Assembly: GCF_900499005.1 (NCBI RefSeq)
Contig: NZ_LS991316.1
Span: forward strand, 1,221,771-1,284,703
Origin: Actinomyces culturomici
GTDB taxonomy: Bacteria > Actinomycetota > Actinomycetes > Actinomycetales > Actinomycetaceae
Reading direction: 5' to 3'
Length of the DNA: 62,933 nt
Positions within the stretch are counted from its first letter, which is position 1, and the number at the start of each line of letters is the position of its first letter. A program made the position numbers and the translations under genes. This document shows, one piece after another, positions 23,784 to 33,817 of the stretch. The notes beneath the pieces were generated by a model, which did no database searches, was not told where the DNA came from, and saw only the letters and a list, made by a program, of their open reading frames with translations.

Positions 23784-24206
23784 TCAGGCGCCGTGCTCGG
23801 CGGCCTCGGCGGCCATCGCCTCCTCGTAGGTGACGTGCACGGTGCCGTGCGGGTGCTCGGGCGGCGCGTAGATCGAGTAGACCTTGAGCGGCTCGTCGCC
23901 GATCGCGGTGACGTTGTGCCACGAGCCCGCGGGCACGAAGATCGCGTCGTCGTCGGCGGCCTCGCACTCGAAGGAGAGGTCGTCCTTCGCGGGCCCCATC
24001 TGGACGAGACCGCGACCGGACTCGATCCGGAGGAACTGGTCGTGATCCTCGTGGACCTCGAGCCCGATGTCGTGACCGGGCTGGATGCACATGACGGTGA
24101 GCTGGAGGTTCTTCCCCGTCCACAGCGTCGTGCGGTAGTTCGTGTTCTCCGTCGTCGCCTGCTCGATGTCGATGACGTAGGGATTCGGTCCGTGATCCTC
24201 GGACAT
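23784..24206 (-). CDS. Cupin-domain protein
   Basis: 140 residues forming a single cupin beta-barrel. Motif 1 is LEVHEDHDQFLRIESG (His 52 and 55 as metal ligands) and motif 2 is VPAGSWHNVTAIG. The gene has a GAGGAGG ribosome-binding site and stands alone between terminators. Small stand-alone cupins of this type are common in actinobacteria and anaerobes; their substrates are mostly unknown. A metal-dependent sugar or small-molecule enzyme is possible. I would not assign a more specific role. Confidence 0.87.
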   Translation of the reverse strand: MSEDHGPNPYVIDIEQATTENTNYRTTLWTGKNLQLTVMCIQPGHDIGLEVHEDHDQFLRIESGRGLVQMGPAKDDLSFECEAADDDAIFVPAGSWHNVTAIGDEPLKVYSIYAPPEHPHGTVHVTYEEAMAAEAAEHGA

Positions 24207-24375
24207 GGCGGTCCTCCTCGACTGACCGGCCCGGGCCGGGCGCCTCGGGCCCTCCCCTCCAGGGTAGGCGCGCGCGGCCCTTCCCGCAGGTCCACGGCGC
24301 GCGCGGGAGCCATCGGGCCGGCCGACTCGACGAGCTCTCGTCGACTGATCGAAAGGACCCGGTGGGGACGACGGG

Positions 24376-25629
24376 TCAGAACCCCATGAGCTCCCGGGTC
24401 GCCCGGTCCGCGAGGAGCCTCCCCCGCAGCGTGAGGAGGATCCGCCCGCGCAGCGCCGCCGCGGGGTCGACGAGGCCGTCGGCGATGAGCCCGGCGACCG
24501 CGCGGGGCTCGGGCACCTCGTCGATCCCGATGCCCTGAGAGGTCCGCACGGCGAGCATCACCCGTTCGAGGGCGCGAGACTCCTCGTCGAGGACCTCCCC
24601 GGCCGCTGCGGGGCTCAGCCCCGCGCGGAGCCTCCCGGCGTGCGCCCCCGGATGCTTGACGTTCCACCAGCGGTAGCGCCCGACGTGCGAATGGGCGCCC
24701 GGACCGAAGCCCCACCAGTCGTGGTCGCGCCAGTACGCGAGGTTGTGCCGCGATGCGCGCGCGAGTTCGTGGGCGGGAACGCCCTCCTCCCCGGGTCCCG
24801 GCTTCGCGAAGTTCGAGATCTCGTACCACCGGTATCCCGCCCCGCCGAGCGCGGCGTCCGCGGCCTCGTACTTCGCGGCCTCGTCGTCGGGATCGGGGGT
24901 CGGAAGCTCCCCGCGGGCGACGGCCGCGCCCATCCGCGTCCCCTCCTCGACGACGAGGGCGTAGGCGGAGACGTGACCGGGCTCCATGTCGAGCACCGCG
25001 TCGAGCGAGCGCCGCCAGTCGTCGAGACTCTCCCCCGGCGTCCCGTAGATGAGGTCGACGGAGGCGGCCAGGCCCGCCGCCTTCGCGGCGGCGACCACCT
25101 CGGGGACGCGCGCGGGGTCGTGGGTGCGATCGAGCGTGCGGAGGACCTCCGGGACCGCCGACTGCATGCCGAAGGAGATCCGCGTAGCACCCGCCTCGGC
25201 GAGCGCCTCGAGGATCCGGGCGTCGACCGTGTCGGGGTTCGCCTCGATCGTCACCTCGGCGTCCTCGTCGATCCCGATGACGTCGCGCAGCCGGGAGAGG
25301 ATCTCCCCGAGCTCCGCGGCGTCGAGGAGCGTCGGCGTCCCGCCGCCGATGAAGACGGTGCTCGCCGACCGCTGCGCCCACGATGCCCCGGCGAGGACGC
25401 GGGCCGCGAGCTCGGCTTCCGCGCCGATCGTCGCGGCGTAGGAGCCGGGCTCGGCCCCCTCGCCGAAGCCGACCGTGTAGGTGTTGAAGTCGCAGTACCC
25501 GCACCTCACCGAACAGAACGGGACGTGGACGTAAAGGCTGAGTGGACGGCCCGAATCCGGTTCGGCGAGCGCAGCGTCGAGCGCGCCGTCCGAGGGCCAG
25601 GCGATGCCCTCGGGCTGGGCCGGGCTCAT
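24376..25629 (-). CDS. hemW: HemW, radical SAM heme-trafficking protein (coproporphyrinogen oxidase-like)
   Basis: 417 residues. The radical-SAM motif CSVRCGYC (C39, C43, C46) is followed by FIGGGTPT and EANPDT, the HemN/HemW family blocks. HemW lacks the extra N-terminal region of true HemN and is thought to bind and deliver heme. The start overlaps the end of the upstream MFS gene by 4 nt (ATGA). It is the last gene of the lepA-trmB-MFS-hemW unit. lepA-hemW-hrcA is a widely conserved order, here separated by the OPT and cupin genes. Confidence 0.94.
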   Translation of the reverse strand: MSPAQPEGIAWPSDGALDAALAEPDSGRPLSLYVHVPFCSVRCGYCDFNTYTVGFGEGAEPGSYAATIGAEAELAARVLAGASWAQRSASTVFIGGGTPTLLDAAELGEILSRLRDVIGIDEDAEVTIEANPDTVDARILEALAEAGATRISFGMQSAVPEVLRTLDRTHDPARVPEVVAAAKAAGLAASVDLIYGTPGESLDDWRRSLDAVLDMEPGHVSAYALVVEEGTRMGAAVARGELPTPDPDDEAAKYEAADAALGGAGYRWYEISNFAKPGPGEEGVPAHELARASRHNLAYWRDHDWWGFGPGAHSHVGRYRWWNVKHPGAHAGRLRAGLSPAAAGEVLDEESRALERVMLAVRTSQGIGIDEVPEPRAVAGLIADGLVDPAAALRGRILLTLRGRLLADRATRELMGF

Positions 25630-26891
25630 CGACGTCCTCCTTCGCTCCCGATCGCGGGCATGGGCCGCGAGTCCGAGGCGATTCTCGCGCACAGCAGGCC
25701 GAGGAGCCCGGTGACGATCGCGAGGACCACGAAGACGGGGCGCCAGGATCCGGCGGCGTCGTGGACCGCGCCGATCGCCGTCGGCCCGATCGCCGCGAGG
25801 CAGTAGCCGACCGTCTGGACGAGGGACGAGACATCGCGATTCTGCTCGACCGTCGTCGTCCTGCGGATGACGAGGGTGAAGAGGGCGCCGAAGAAGGCGC
25901 CCTGCGCGAGCCCGCCGGCGATCGACCAGGCGAGCCACCCGGCCGGGGCGAGGAGCATGCCGAGCGGCATGACGATCCACATGCCGGCGATCGTGAGGAG
26001 GATCCTCCGCGTCGACCAGTGGAGGGGACCGAAGGCGAGCGGGAGGAGGAGCGGACCGACCATGCCGAGCAGGTGGAAGACCGAGCCGGCGAGGCCCGCG
26101 TTCGTCGCGTCGAGATGGAGTTCGTCGGCGAGGATCGAGGGGAGCCAGGCGGCGAGCGAGTAGTAGCAGAAGTTGTGGGCGCCGAAGGCCGCCGCCATGA
26201 GCCACGCCATCGGCCAGCGGGTCGCACCCGTCGATCGCGAGGCCGTCCGGCGCGCGGGGGCGGGTGCCGCACGCCCGGCCCGCGCCGCGATGCCCGCCCG
26301 AAGGCCGTCGCGGCGGCCCGAGTAGAGGAGCATCCACGCGACGAGCGCGAGGAGCGGCGGGAGGACGCCCCACAGGGCCGCAGCCCCCGTCCAGCCGAGC
26401 GCCGCCGCGAGGGGCGCGGCGGTCGCCGTCGAGATCGCGATGAGGATGTCGAGGGCCGTCGCGTAGAGGGAGGTGACGAGCGCGGTCCGCGACTTGAAGT
26501 CGCGGCCGATCACCATCGGCGCGACGAGATTCCCGATCGTGATCCCCGCGCCGAGGATCGCCGTGCCCGCGAAGAGGGCGGTCGGAGACCCCGCTGAGCG
26601 GAGGAGGGCGCCCGCGGCCATCGCCGCGAGCGCGATCGACGCGCCGCGGGTCACGCCGGTGCGCGCGAGGAGGCGCGCGGCGAGCGGCGTGAGGACGCCG
26701 AAGGCGAGGACAGGGATCGAGGTGAGGAGCCCCGCCTGGGCGGCGCTCAGGCCCGTCGCCGAGCGGACGAGCGGGATGATCGGCGGGAGGACCGTGATCG
26801 GTGCGCGCAGCGAGGCGCAGAACGCGAGGAACCCCGCGAGGACGATGCCGAGGGCGAGGCGCCGCGAGCGCGGCGAAGGAGTCGCGCTCAT
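25626..26891 (-). CDS. MFS transporter, CynX/NimT family
   Basis: 421 residues, twelve predicted membrane helices. The N-terminal SLRAPITVLPPIIPLVRS pattern is characteristic of the CynX/NimT (cyanate/nitroimidazole) branch of MFS, where an Arg-containing first helix is followed by PPL(I)xxIxx. Substrate cannot be predicted; members are linked to cyanate, nitroimidazole and other small organics. It overlaps trmB (upstream) and hemW (downstream) by 4 nt each, so all are translated from one message. This insertion between trmB and hemW is unusual for conserved housekeeping operons. Confidence 0.88.
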   Translation of the reverse strand: MSATPSPRSRRLALGIVLAGFLAFCASLRAPITVLPPIIPLVRSATGLSAAQAGLLTSIPVLAFGVLTPLAARLLARTGVTRGASIALAAMAAGALLRSAGSPTALFAGTAILGAGITIGNLVAPMVIGRDFKSRTALVTSLYATALDILIAISTATAAPLAAALGWTGAAALWGVLPPLLALVAWMLLYSGRRDGLRAGIAARAGRAAPAPARRTASRSTGATRWPMAWLMAAAFGAHNFCYYSLAAWLPSILADELHLDATNAGLAGSVFHLLGMVGPLLLPLAFGPLHWSTRRILLTIAGMWIVMPLGMLLAPAGWLAWSIAGGLAQGAFFGALFTLVIRRTTTVEQNRDVSSLVQTVGYCLAAIGPTAIGAVHDAAGSWRPVFVVLAIVTGLLGLLCARIASDSRPMPAIGSEGGRR

Positions 26892-27760
26892 CGACCGGTC
26901 ACGGGCTCTCCGGACTCCCCCGCCCCGCCGGCGGGCTCGGACTGCGCGGAGACGGGCGCTGCGCCCGGCGTGCGCGGCAGGCGCACGGCGACGAGGTCGT
27001 GGGCGCGCCTGCCGGCGTCGATCCCGCGCGTCTCGAAGTGCGTGACGACCCTGCCCGCGAAGCGCGGGGCGAAACCGCCGCGCGCGGGCTCGGGGTCGGC
27101 CGGATCGGGGCGCTCCCCCGCGTAGGGGTTCTCGAAGAGGTCGCACGCCTCGACGACGTCGCGCATCTGCCAGGCGTAGTCGTCCCAGTCGGTCGCGAGC
27201 CTCCAGATCCCGCCGTCGACGAGGACGCGCGCGACCTCGGGGGCGAAGGCGTCGGAGACGAGACGTCGCTTGCGGTGGCGGGCCTTGCGCCACGGATCGG
27301 GGAAGAAGGTCCACACCTCCTCGGCCACCGCGTCCGCGAAGACGATGGGGAGCGCGAGCTGCGCGTCGGCCTCGACGACCCGGATGTTCTCGACGCCCGC
27401 CGCCACGGCCTTCGAGACGAGCTTCGCGATGCCGGGCACCCACACCTCGAAGGCGAGGTAGTCGCGCTCGGGATGGGCGGACGCGGACTCGACGATCTGC
27501 TCGCCGGTGCCCGAGCCGATCTCGATGGTGAGCGGCGCGACGCGCCCGAAGAGTTCGGCCGGATCGAGCCGGACGGTCTCGGCGACGGTCGTGTACCCGA
27601 TCGCGCGCTCGACCTCGACGACGTAGCGTCCCGCGTGCTCGTCCCAGGTCCGCTTGAGGTTCCCCGGCAGTTCGCGGGTCCGGCGCGTGAAGGACTTCGT
27701 CCGCGCGAGGTAGACGGCGCCGTCCGGCGCCTCGCCGGGACGGCTCGAGCGCTCGGTCAT
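26888..27760 (-). CDS. trmB: tRNA (guanine-N7-)-methyltransferase
   Basis: 290 residues. The SAM-binding motif IEIGSGTGEQIV (about 79-90) and the family signature FFPDPWRKARHRKRRL (about 147-162) are present, as is the C-terminal ETRG motif. It forms m7G46 in tRNA variable loops. About 20 N-terminal and 30 C-terminal residues are extra and low-complexity. It lies 7 nt after lepA and overlaps the MFS gene by 4 nt. Confidence 0.94.
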   Translation of the reverse strand: MTERSSRPGEAPDGAVYLARTKSFTRRTRELPGNLKRTWDEHAGRYVVEVERAIGYTTVAETVRLDPAELFGRVAPLTIEIGSGTGEQIVESASAHPERDYLAFEVWVPGIAKLVSKAVAAGVENIRVVEADAQLALPIVFADAVAEEVWTFFPDPWRKARHRKRRLVSDAFAPEVARVLVDGGIWRLATDWDDYAWQMRDVVEACDLFENPYAGERPDPADPEPARGGFAPRFAGRVVTHFETRGIDAGRRAHDLVAVRLPRTPGAAPVSAQSEPAGGAGESGEPVTGR

Positions 27761-27767
27761 CGAGGTG

Positions 27768-29636
27768 TCACTTCTTCCCGGTCGGGACGTCGGAGGTGAG
27801 GGCCGCGATGAAGGCCTCCTGCGGGACGTCGACCCGACCGATCGATTTCATCCGCTTCTTGCCCTCCTTCTGCTTCTCGAGGAGCTTGCGCTTGCGGGTG
27901 ATGTCGCCGCCGTAGCACTTGGCGAGCATGTCCTTGCGCAGCGCCTTGATCGTCTCGCGCGCGATGACGCGCGCGCCGACGGCCGCCTGCACGGGGATCT
28001 CGAACTGCTGGCGGGGAATGAGCTCCTTCAGCCGCTTCGTCATCCGCTGCCCGTAGGAGTAGGCGGCGTCCTTGTGGACGATCGCGCTGAACGCGTCGAC
28101 CCGGTCGCCGTTGAGGAGGATGTCGACCTTCACGAGGTCCGCGGACTGCTCGCCGCGCTCCTGGTAGTCGAGGGACGCGTAGCCGCGGGTGCGCGACTTC
28201 AACTGGTCGAAGAAGTCGAAGACGATCTCCGCCATCGGAATCGTGTAGTGGAGCTCGACGCGGTCCTCGCTGAGGTAGTCCATGCCCTTCATCGCGCCGC
28301 GGCGCTCCTGGCACAGCTCCATCACCGTGCCCGTGAAATCGGTCGGCGTGAGGATCGTCGCCTCGACGAGCGGCTCGCGGACCTCGGCGATCTTCCCCTC
28401 GGGGAACGCCGAGGGGTTCTCGACGCGGATCTCGGACCCGTCCTCGGCGACGACCGTGTAGACGACGTTCGGGGCCGTCGCGATGAGGTCGAGGCCGAAC
28501 TCGCGCTCGAGGCGCTCGCGGATGATCTCGAGGTGGAGGAGGCCGAGGAAGCCGCAGCGGAACCCGAACCCGAGGGCGGCCGAGGACTCCGGCTCGTAGG
28601 TGAGGGCGGCGTCGTTGAGCTGAAGCCGTTCGAGAGCATCGCGCAGGTCGGGGAAGTCGGTGCCGTCGACCGGGTAGATGCCGGAGAACACCATCGGCTT
28701 CGGGTCGCGGTACCCCGCGAGCGGCTCCTCGGCGCCCCGGACGTTCGAGGTGACGGTGTCGCCGACCCTCGACTGGCGGACGTCCTTCACGCCGGTGATG
28801 AGGTAGCCGACCTCGCCCGCGCCGATGCCCTCGGCGGGCGTCGGCTCGGGCGAGATGACGCCGATCTCGAGGAGCTCGTGGGTCGCACCGGTCGACATCA
28901 TCTTCACGCGCTGGCGGGTCTCGAGCACGCCGTCGACGACGCGGACGTAGGTGACGACGCCGCGGTAGGTGTCGTAGACAGAGTCGAAGATCATCGCGCG
29001 AGTCGCGCCCTCGGGATCGCCCGACGGCGCGGGGACGACCTCGACGATCCGGTCGAGGAGGTCGGCGACGCCCTCGCCGGTCTTCCCGGAGACCCTGAGG
29101 ACCTCGTCCTCGTCGCAGCCGATGAGCTGGGCGACCTCGTGCGCGTACTTCTCGGGCTGGGCGCCCGGCAGGTCGATCTTGTTGAGGACCGGGATGATCG
29201 CGAGGTCGTTCTCGAGGGCGAGGTAGAGATTCGCGAGGGTCTGCGCCTCGATCCCCTGGGCGGCGTCGATGAGGAGCACCGCGCCCTCGCACGCGGCGAG
29301 GGAGCGGGAGACCTCGTACGTGAAGTCGACGTGGCCGGGGGTGTCGATCATGTTGAGGGCGTAGGACTCGTCGCCGACGGCCCACGGCATGCGAACCGCC
29401 TGCGACTTGATCGTGATGCCGCGCTCGCGCTCGATGTCCATGCGGTCGAGGTACTGGTCGCGCATGTCGCGCTGCCCGACGATGCCGGTGAGCTGGAGCA
29501 TGCGATCCGCGAGCGTCGACTTCCCGTGATCGATGTGCGCGATGATGCAGAAGTTCCGGATGCGCTTCTGCTCGGTGCGAGCCGGGCGGATCGTCGCTTC
29601 TTGCTCGGGCGTAGGGATCGGCACGTCAACCTCCAT
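27768..29636 (-). CDS. lepA: Elongation factor 4 (LepA) GTPase
   Basis: 622 residues. G motifs are clear: AHIDHGKS (33-40), [18 protein letters not shown] and NKIDLPGA; the LepA-specific C-terminal domain ends in [25 protein letters not shown]. It back-translocates or remodels stalled ribosomes. The ATG at 29636 has no ribosome-binding site, while a GTG four codons later (29624) follows GGAGG at 6 nt and is probably the real start. It is the first gene of the lepA-trmB-MFS-hemW unit. Confidence 0.96.
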   Translation of the reverse strand: MEVDVPIPTPEQEATIRPARTEQKRIRNFCIIAHIDHGKSTLADRMLQLTGIVGQRDMRDQYLDRMDIERERGITIKSQAVRMPWAVGDESYALNMIDTPGHVDFTYEVSRSLAACEGAVLLIDAAQGIEAQTLANLYLALENDLAIIPVLNKIDLPGAQPEKYAHEVAQLIGCDEDEVLRVSGKTGEGVADLLDRIVEVVPAPSGDPEGATRAMIFDSVYDTYRGVVTYVRVVDGVLETRQRVKMMSTGATHELLEIGVISPEPTPAEGIGAGEVGYLITGVKDVRQSRVGDTVTSNVRGAEEPLAGYRDPKPMVFSGIYPVDGTDFPDLRDALERLQLNDAALTYEPESSAALGFGFRCGFLGLLHLEIIRERLEREFGLDLIATAPNVVYTVVAEDGSEIRVENPSAFPEGKIAEVREPLVEATILTPTDFTGTVMELCQERRGAMKGMDYLSEDRVELHYTIPMAEIVFDFFDQLKSRTRGYASLDYQERGEQSADLVKVDILLNGDRVDAFSAIVHKDAAYSYGQRMTKRLKELIPRQQFEIPVQAAVGARVIARETIKALRKDMLAKCYGGDITRKRKLLEKQKEGKKRMKSIGRVDVPQEAFIAALTSDVPTGKK

Positions 29637-29733
29637 CGGGGATACGTCCCCATCGTCCCATCATCGCCGCCCCCCGCGCCAACCATGAGGCGCGAGGTCG
29701 GGCACACCGCCCCGCCTCCCGGCGCGCCAGGCG

Positions 29734-30702
29734 TCAGGCCCCGCCCTCGTGAAGCCCCATCCGCAGTTCGCAGTCGGCGAGGAGGTCGGCGAAGTCCTCG
29801 ACGTCGAGCGCGTCGAGGACGGGCGGCGGATCGTCGAGGAGCGCCTCGCATTGACGCATCGCACCCTCGTCGTCCCCGAGCTGCAGGGCCGCGGCGATGA
29901 GGATCGACCGGCAGGCGAAGACCCTCGGGTGGTGCGGCCCGAGCGCCCGCGCGGCGTCGACGGCGATCTCCTCCCAGCGGCGCACCGCCTCCGACTCCTC
30001 CCCCATGAGGAAGAGGATCCGCGCGATCTCGAAGCGCAGGCGCATCGCGCGCTCGTCGTCGGAGCCCCACTTCGCCTCGACGAGTTCGAGAAGCCCCTCG
30101 TAGAGGAGGCGCGCCTCGTCGAACTGGCCGTCGAGGGCGAGGGCCTCGGCCAGGTTGTCGCGTTCGGTGAGGAGGAGGATGTCGTCGGCGTCGAGTACCT
30201 CGGCCATGTCGACGACGAGGTCGCGGTAGATCGCGACCGCGGCGGCGTAGTCGCCCTGGGACTTGCACGGCATCGCCGAGTTGTTCCGCACGGCCCACGC
30301 GAGCTCGGAGTCCCGTCCCTCGTGCTCCTCGACGTCGCGGAGGAGGTCGGGGAACCTCCGGGCGGCGAGTGCGTCGAGTCCGATCCCGCACATCCAGTAG
30401 AGCTCGGAGTTGCGCGCGATGAGGACCTCGGTCGCGCACGGCCCGAGGAACGAGGTTCCGACCTCGACCGCGCGGCTCGCGAGCCGCTTGCAGGCGAGCG
30501 AGTCCCCGACCGCCCGGTTCCAGTCGATGAGCATGCGGATCAGGCCCATGCGCTCCTCGAGGGGGATCCTGCCCGAATCGAGCTGGCGCATCCCCTCGCG
30601 GATCGCCCCCTCGAGGTCCCCGTTCACCGCGAGCCCGATCGCGCGTCCGAGACGATTCCTCGTCTCCGATCCCGATGCGCGCCCCGTCGTCGTCACTCCC
30701 AT
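29734..30702 (-). CDS. TPR-like helical-repeat protein, function unknown
   Basis: 322 residues. Repeated helix pairs with TPR-like spacing are seen, for example GDYAAAVAIYRDLV, GQFDEARLLYEGLLELV, GEESEAVRRWEEIAV and GDDEGAMRQCEALL. No signal peptide or membrane helix is present, so a cytoplasmic protein-binding scaffold is likely. The ATG follows AAGGAGG. It is transcribed towards lepA but lies 97 nt from it. The gene to its right is divergent. I do not recognise a more specific family. Confidence 0.85.
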   Translation of the reverse strand: MGVTTTGRASGSETRNRLGRAIGLAVNGDLEGAIREGMRQLDSGRIPLEERMGLIRMLIDWNRAVGDSLACKRLASRAVEVGTSFLGPCATEVLIARNSELYWMCGIGLDALAARRFPDLLRDVEEHEGRDSELAWAVRNNSAMPCKSQGDYAAAVAIYRDLVVDMAEVLDADDILLLTERDNLAEALALDGQFDEARLLYEGLLELVEAKWGSDDERAMRLRFEIARILFLMGEESEAVRRWEEIAVDAARALGPHHPRVFACRSILIAAALQLGDDEGAMRQCEALLDDPPPVLDALDVEDFADLLADCELRMGLHEGGA

Positions 30703-30919
30703 GTCACGCCTCCTTCGACGTCGTCGCCGGACCGTCCGGCGGGGCCCACTCTCGCCGAGGGCGCGGCTGCGCGTGAAGGGCGCCCCGCTCGCCTGTGGAC
30801 GGAGGGCGGCGCGCGCCCCGGACTGTGGACACTCCGGCGTCGCGGATGCGCGGATCGCGAAGCGCCGGAAGCCGGTTCGGCCTAGGCTCGGGGCGACCCC
30901 TCCTCAGGAAGGACTTCCC

Positions 30920-31561
30920 GTGGCGTTCTCGCTCAACTCCTTCGTCCGTCAGGCGGCGAAGATCATCGCCGATGCGCTCGTCGACGCCGTCGCCGACTCC
31001 TTGAAGTCCGGCTCGTCGCGCTCCGGCTCCTCGAGCCGCGCCGACTCGCGCTCGTCGCGCCGCTCGGGCTCATCGCGCCCGACCCCGTCCCGGCACTCCT
31101 CGCGGACCGTTCGCGACATCGACGAGGGCGCGGCGGCGGGCTCGCCGGGCCGGTCGATCCGCGAGGTCCCGGTCGCCGAGGCCCTCGCCCACGCCGAGTA
31201 CGCCCCCGATCCGGACGGGGCGGCGGATCCGGGCGAGGTCGTGTGGACCTGGGTGCCCTATCAGGAGGACGCGACCCAGGGGAAGGACCGTCCCGTCGTC
31301 GTCCTCGGACGCGCGAACGGCGGCGTCTACGTCGTTCAGCTCACGTCGAAGGACCACGACCGCGACGCCGAGCAGGAGGCCCGCTGGGGCCGCTACTGGC
31401 TCGACATCGGGACCGGCGCATGGGATCCCAAGGGCCGCCCCTCCGAGGTGCGCCTCGACCGGGCCCTGTGGGTGCGGACCGGAGAGGTCCGTCGCGAGGG
31501 CGCGACGCTCCCCCGCTCGACGTGGGAGACGATCGTCGGGGCCCTGCGCGACCACGCCTGA
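30920..31561 (+). CDS. PemK/MazF-fold protein with an Arg/Ser-rich N-terminal region
   Basis: 213 residues from a GTG that follows AGGAAGGA. The N-terminal 70 residues have an amphipathic helix followed by a long Ser/Arg-rich, probably disordered tract. The C-terminal domain (about 105-213) contains VVWTWVPYQED, GKDRPVVVLGR and LTSKDHD, the MazF/PemK beta-barrel signature of a widespread actinobacterial family. MazF proteins are ribosome-independent endoribonucleases, but this family is typically found without an antitoxin, and none is visible here: the next gene is rpsT. Its role may therefore be RNA processing or binding rather than toxin activity. Confidence 0.85.
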   Translation: MAFSLNSFVRQAAKIIADALVDAVADSLKSGSSRSGSSSRADSRSSRRSGSSRPTPSRHSSRTVRDIDEGAAAGSPGRSIREVPVAEALAHAEYAPDPDGAADPGEVVWTWVPYQEDATQGKDRPVVVLGRANGGVYVVQLTSKDHDRDAEQEARWGRYWLDIGTGAWDPKGRPSEVRLDRALWVRTGEVRREGATLPRSTWETIVGALRDHA

Positions 31562-31663
31562 ACGCGCGACGGTTCGCCCCCGTCCGGGACTCGCGCTCAC
31601 GGTTTCGAGGGCCCGAGCGCCGCGCGACGTGAGCGCATTCACGCGGTTGCGCACCCGAGGGGA

Positions 31664-31694
31664 TTGGCGCGGCCCCTCGCCGCGCTGGTAATCT
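31664..31694 (+). promoter_or_regulatory. Possible rpsT promoter
   Basis: TTGGCG (31664-31669) and TAATCT (31689-31694) 19 nt apart, giving an rpsT leader of about 130 nt. The spacing is longer than ideal. Confidence 0.4.
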
Positions 31695-31828
31695 TGTCAG
31701 TCGGACTCCCAGCCTGGTCGGGCAGGGGGTCTGGTCCGAACCGTTCGAGGATGTCCCCACGTCCCAGTCCCGGTTCAGACACAGCCCTCACCGACCCTGC
31801 ACGTCAATATCCAAGGAGTTATCCGACT

Positions 31829-32092
31829 GTGGCGAACATCAAGTCCCAGATCAAGCGGATCCGCACCAACGAGAAGCGCCGTCTCCGCAACCAGTCCGTG
31901 AAGTCCGAGCTCAAGACGCTCGTCCGCAAGACCCGCGAGGCCGTCGAGGCCGGCGATAAGGACGCCGCCGTGGAGGCCCTCAAGGCCGCTTCCCGCAAGC
32001 TCGACAAGGCCGTCTCGAAGGGCGTCATCCATAAGAACCAGGCCGCGAACCGCAAGTCCAAGCTCGCGCACCGCGTCTCCAAGCTCGGCTGA
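31829..32092 (+). CDS. rpsT: 30S ribosomal protein S20
   Basis: 87 residues, full length for S20 and highly basic: [16 protein letters not shown], then helical Lys/Arg repeats ending HRVSKLG. It starts at a GTG with AAGGAG upstream. S20 binds 16S rRNA early in 30S assembly. The gene is divergent from holA across the decayed BCCT transporter gene, which was probably inserted between them; holA-rpsT adjacency is otherwise common. Confidence 0.97.
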   Translation: MANIKSQIKRIRTNEKRRLRNQSVKSELKTLVRKTREAVEAGDKDAAVEALKAASRKLDKAVSKGVIHKNQAANRKSKLAHRVSKLG

Positions 32093-32105
32093 ATCAGTCG
32101 TTCTT

Positions 32106-32143
32106 CGCGAAGGGGCCGCCCCGTTCGGGGCGGCCCCTTCGCG
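32106..32143. terminator. Terminator of rpsT (bidirectional)
   Basis: A perfect 17-bp inverted repeat (32106-32122 with 32127-32143, GTTC loop), between rpsT and the convergent BCCT remnant. Confidence 0.85.
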
Positions 32144-32159
32144 CGTTCGGGCGCGAGGA

Positions 32160-33742
32160 TCAGCCGAGGGGATCGTGCTTCGCTCCCGCGCGATGCCCCG
32201 AACGGAGGGGGTGGCGCAGTTGGGCGAGTCGCGCCCGGCGCTCTTTCGCCTCGCGATGACGACGGCGCTCGACGGCCATGCGCCGCTGCCACTGCTGGCT
32301 CTCCCGATAGTCGAGGTAGAGGACGTCCTCCCTCAGTCCCTTGACGATCGAGAACATGAGCGCGACGAGGACCACGAGGAACGGGCTGGCGGCGATGATC
32401 GTGACATTCTGAAGATTCGAGAGCGCGCCGTCGACGCCGGAGAGGAGGAGCGTGAGCCCGATGAGCGCCGTCACGAGCCCCCAGGCCGCCGACACCCACG
32501 GGCTGGCATCGCTCCGACCTCGCTGGCTCATCGACCCCATGACGGTGGAGGCCGAGTCGGCGGAGGTGATGAAGAAGGTCGCGAGGAGCACCATCGCGAC
32601 GAGGCCCGCGATCGTTCCGCCGGGCAGCGTGTGCAAGAGGTTGAAGAGCTGGGTCTCGGCGCTTCCATCGCCCCAGATGCTGGTGCCGGCGCGTTCGAGG
32701 GTGATCGCCGTGCCGCCGAAGATCGCGAACCAGACGACGGAGACCCCTGCGGGGACGAAGAGCACGGTCATGCAGAACTCGCGAATCGTGCGACCGCGGG
32801 AGATGCGGGCGAGGAACATGCCAACGAAGGGACTCCACGAGATCCACCACGCCCAGTAGAAGATCGTCCAGCCGCCGAGCCATGCCCCGGCGGTCGCATC
32901 GGCGCTCTCGGCGCTACGGCCCGCCATCTCGAAGAACTGGTTGAGATACGACCCGATCGATGAGGGGATGAGGTTGAGCGTGGCGACGGTCGGTCCGAGC
33001 ACGAACACGAAGATCGCGAGCAGGGCGGCAAGCGCCATGTTCGCATTCGAGAGGAACTGAATGCCCTTGCCGACTCCGCTCATCGCGGAGAGGAGGAAGC
33101 AGAGCGTGAGAACGAGGACGATGCCGACGATGACGGTCGTCGTCGGATCCTCGATGAGTCCGGAGGCCCTCAGCCCCGCGCCGATCTGAAGGGCGCCGAG
33201 ACCGAGCGAGCACGCGGTGCCGAAGATTATGGCGACGATGGAGGCGATGTCGATGAGCCTGCCGAGCCATCCATTCGACAGCCGCTCGCCGAACAGCGGC
33301 ACGAACGCCTGCGACAGGAGCTGGCGCTGACCGACCCGAAACGTCGAGTAGGCGATCGCGAGGCCGACGATCGCGTAGAACGCCCAGGGGCGGAGAGTCC
33401 AGTGGAACATCGCCTGGGCCATCGCGGTCCCGACCTCGTGGGGCGAGTGCCCGGGGACGCCTTCCCGGTGCCCGCCCGGGGATCCTCCTCGTCGTCCACC
33501 GCTGGGTCGAGGCGCCGGCCGTCGGCTGACGCCTCGGCGGCGGCGAGAGCCCGTTCCTCCGCGATGAGGCGGGCCTCGTAGGCCGCGGGCTCCTCCGGCG
33601 TGCGGGGGTCCGCCCGTCTCGTCTCAACGAGGATCTCGACGAGTTCGGATGCGGCGCTCGGTTCACCGCCTCCGGCCCCTTCGCCCTCGGGCTCATTCGA
33701 TCGCGGTTCGGATTTCGGCATGCCGGGCGCCTGCGCGGACAT
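32160..33742 (-). pseudogene. BCCT-family transporter with an internal deletion
   Basis: The C-terminal 420 codons (33422 to 32160) are a betaine/carnitine/choline transporter beginning at the mid-protein motif [12 protein letters not shown] and including the family's [14 protein letters not shown] helix, but the first four or so helices are missing. Upstream, a start at 33742 opens a hydrophilic 95-codon N-terminal segment (EELVEILVE-type acidic sequence) that runs out of frame before 33450. The simplest reading is that about 150 codons were deleted and the two ends joined out of frame. The hydrophilic part could instead be an unrelated small gene. BCCT proteins import osmoprotectants. Confidence 0.7.
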
Positions 33743-33817
33743 GGGTACCTTTCGAAGGGGACAGGACCCTTTGAGGGTAACCCTGGGGCGCGGTCGGCGC
33801 AGGGCCGGACCCCGCCC

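Noticed and set aside
27765-29900. 711-codon frame opposite lepA
   Set aside because: It mirrors the lepA coding sequence and has acidic low-complexity composition without recognisable domains.
30788-30835. DnaA-box-like TGTGGAC sequences near the PemK/MazF gene (also near 37302-37340)
   Set aside because: Only two to three scattered partial matches; no origin-type cluster and no replication genes nearby.
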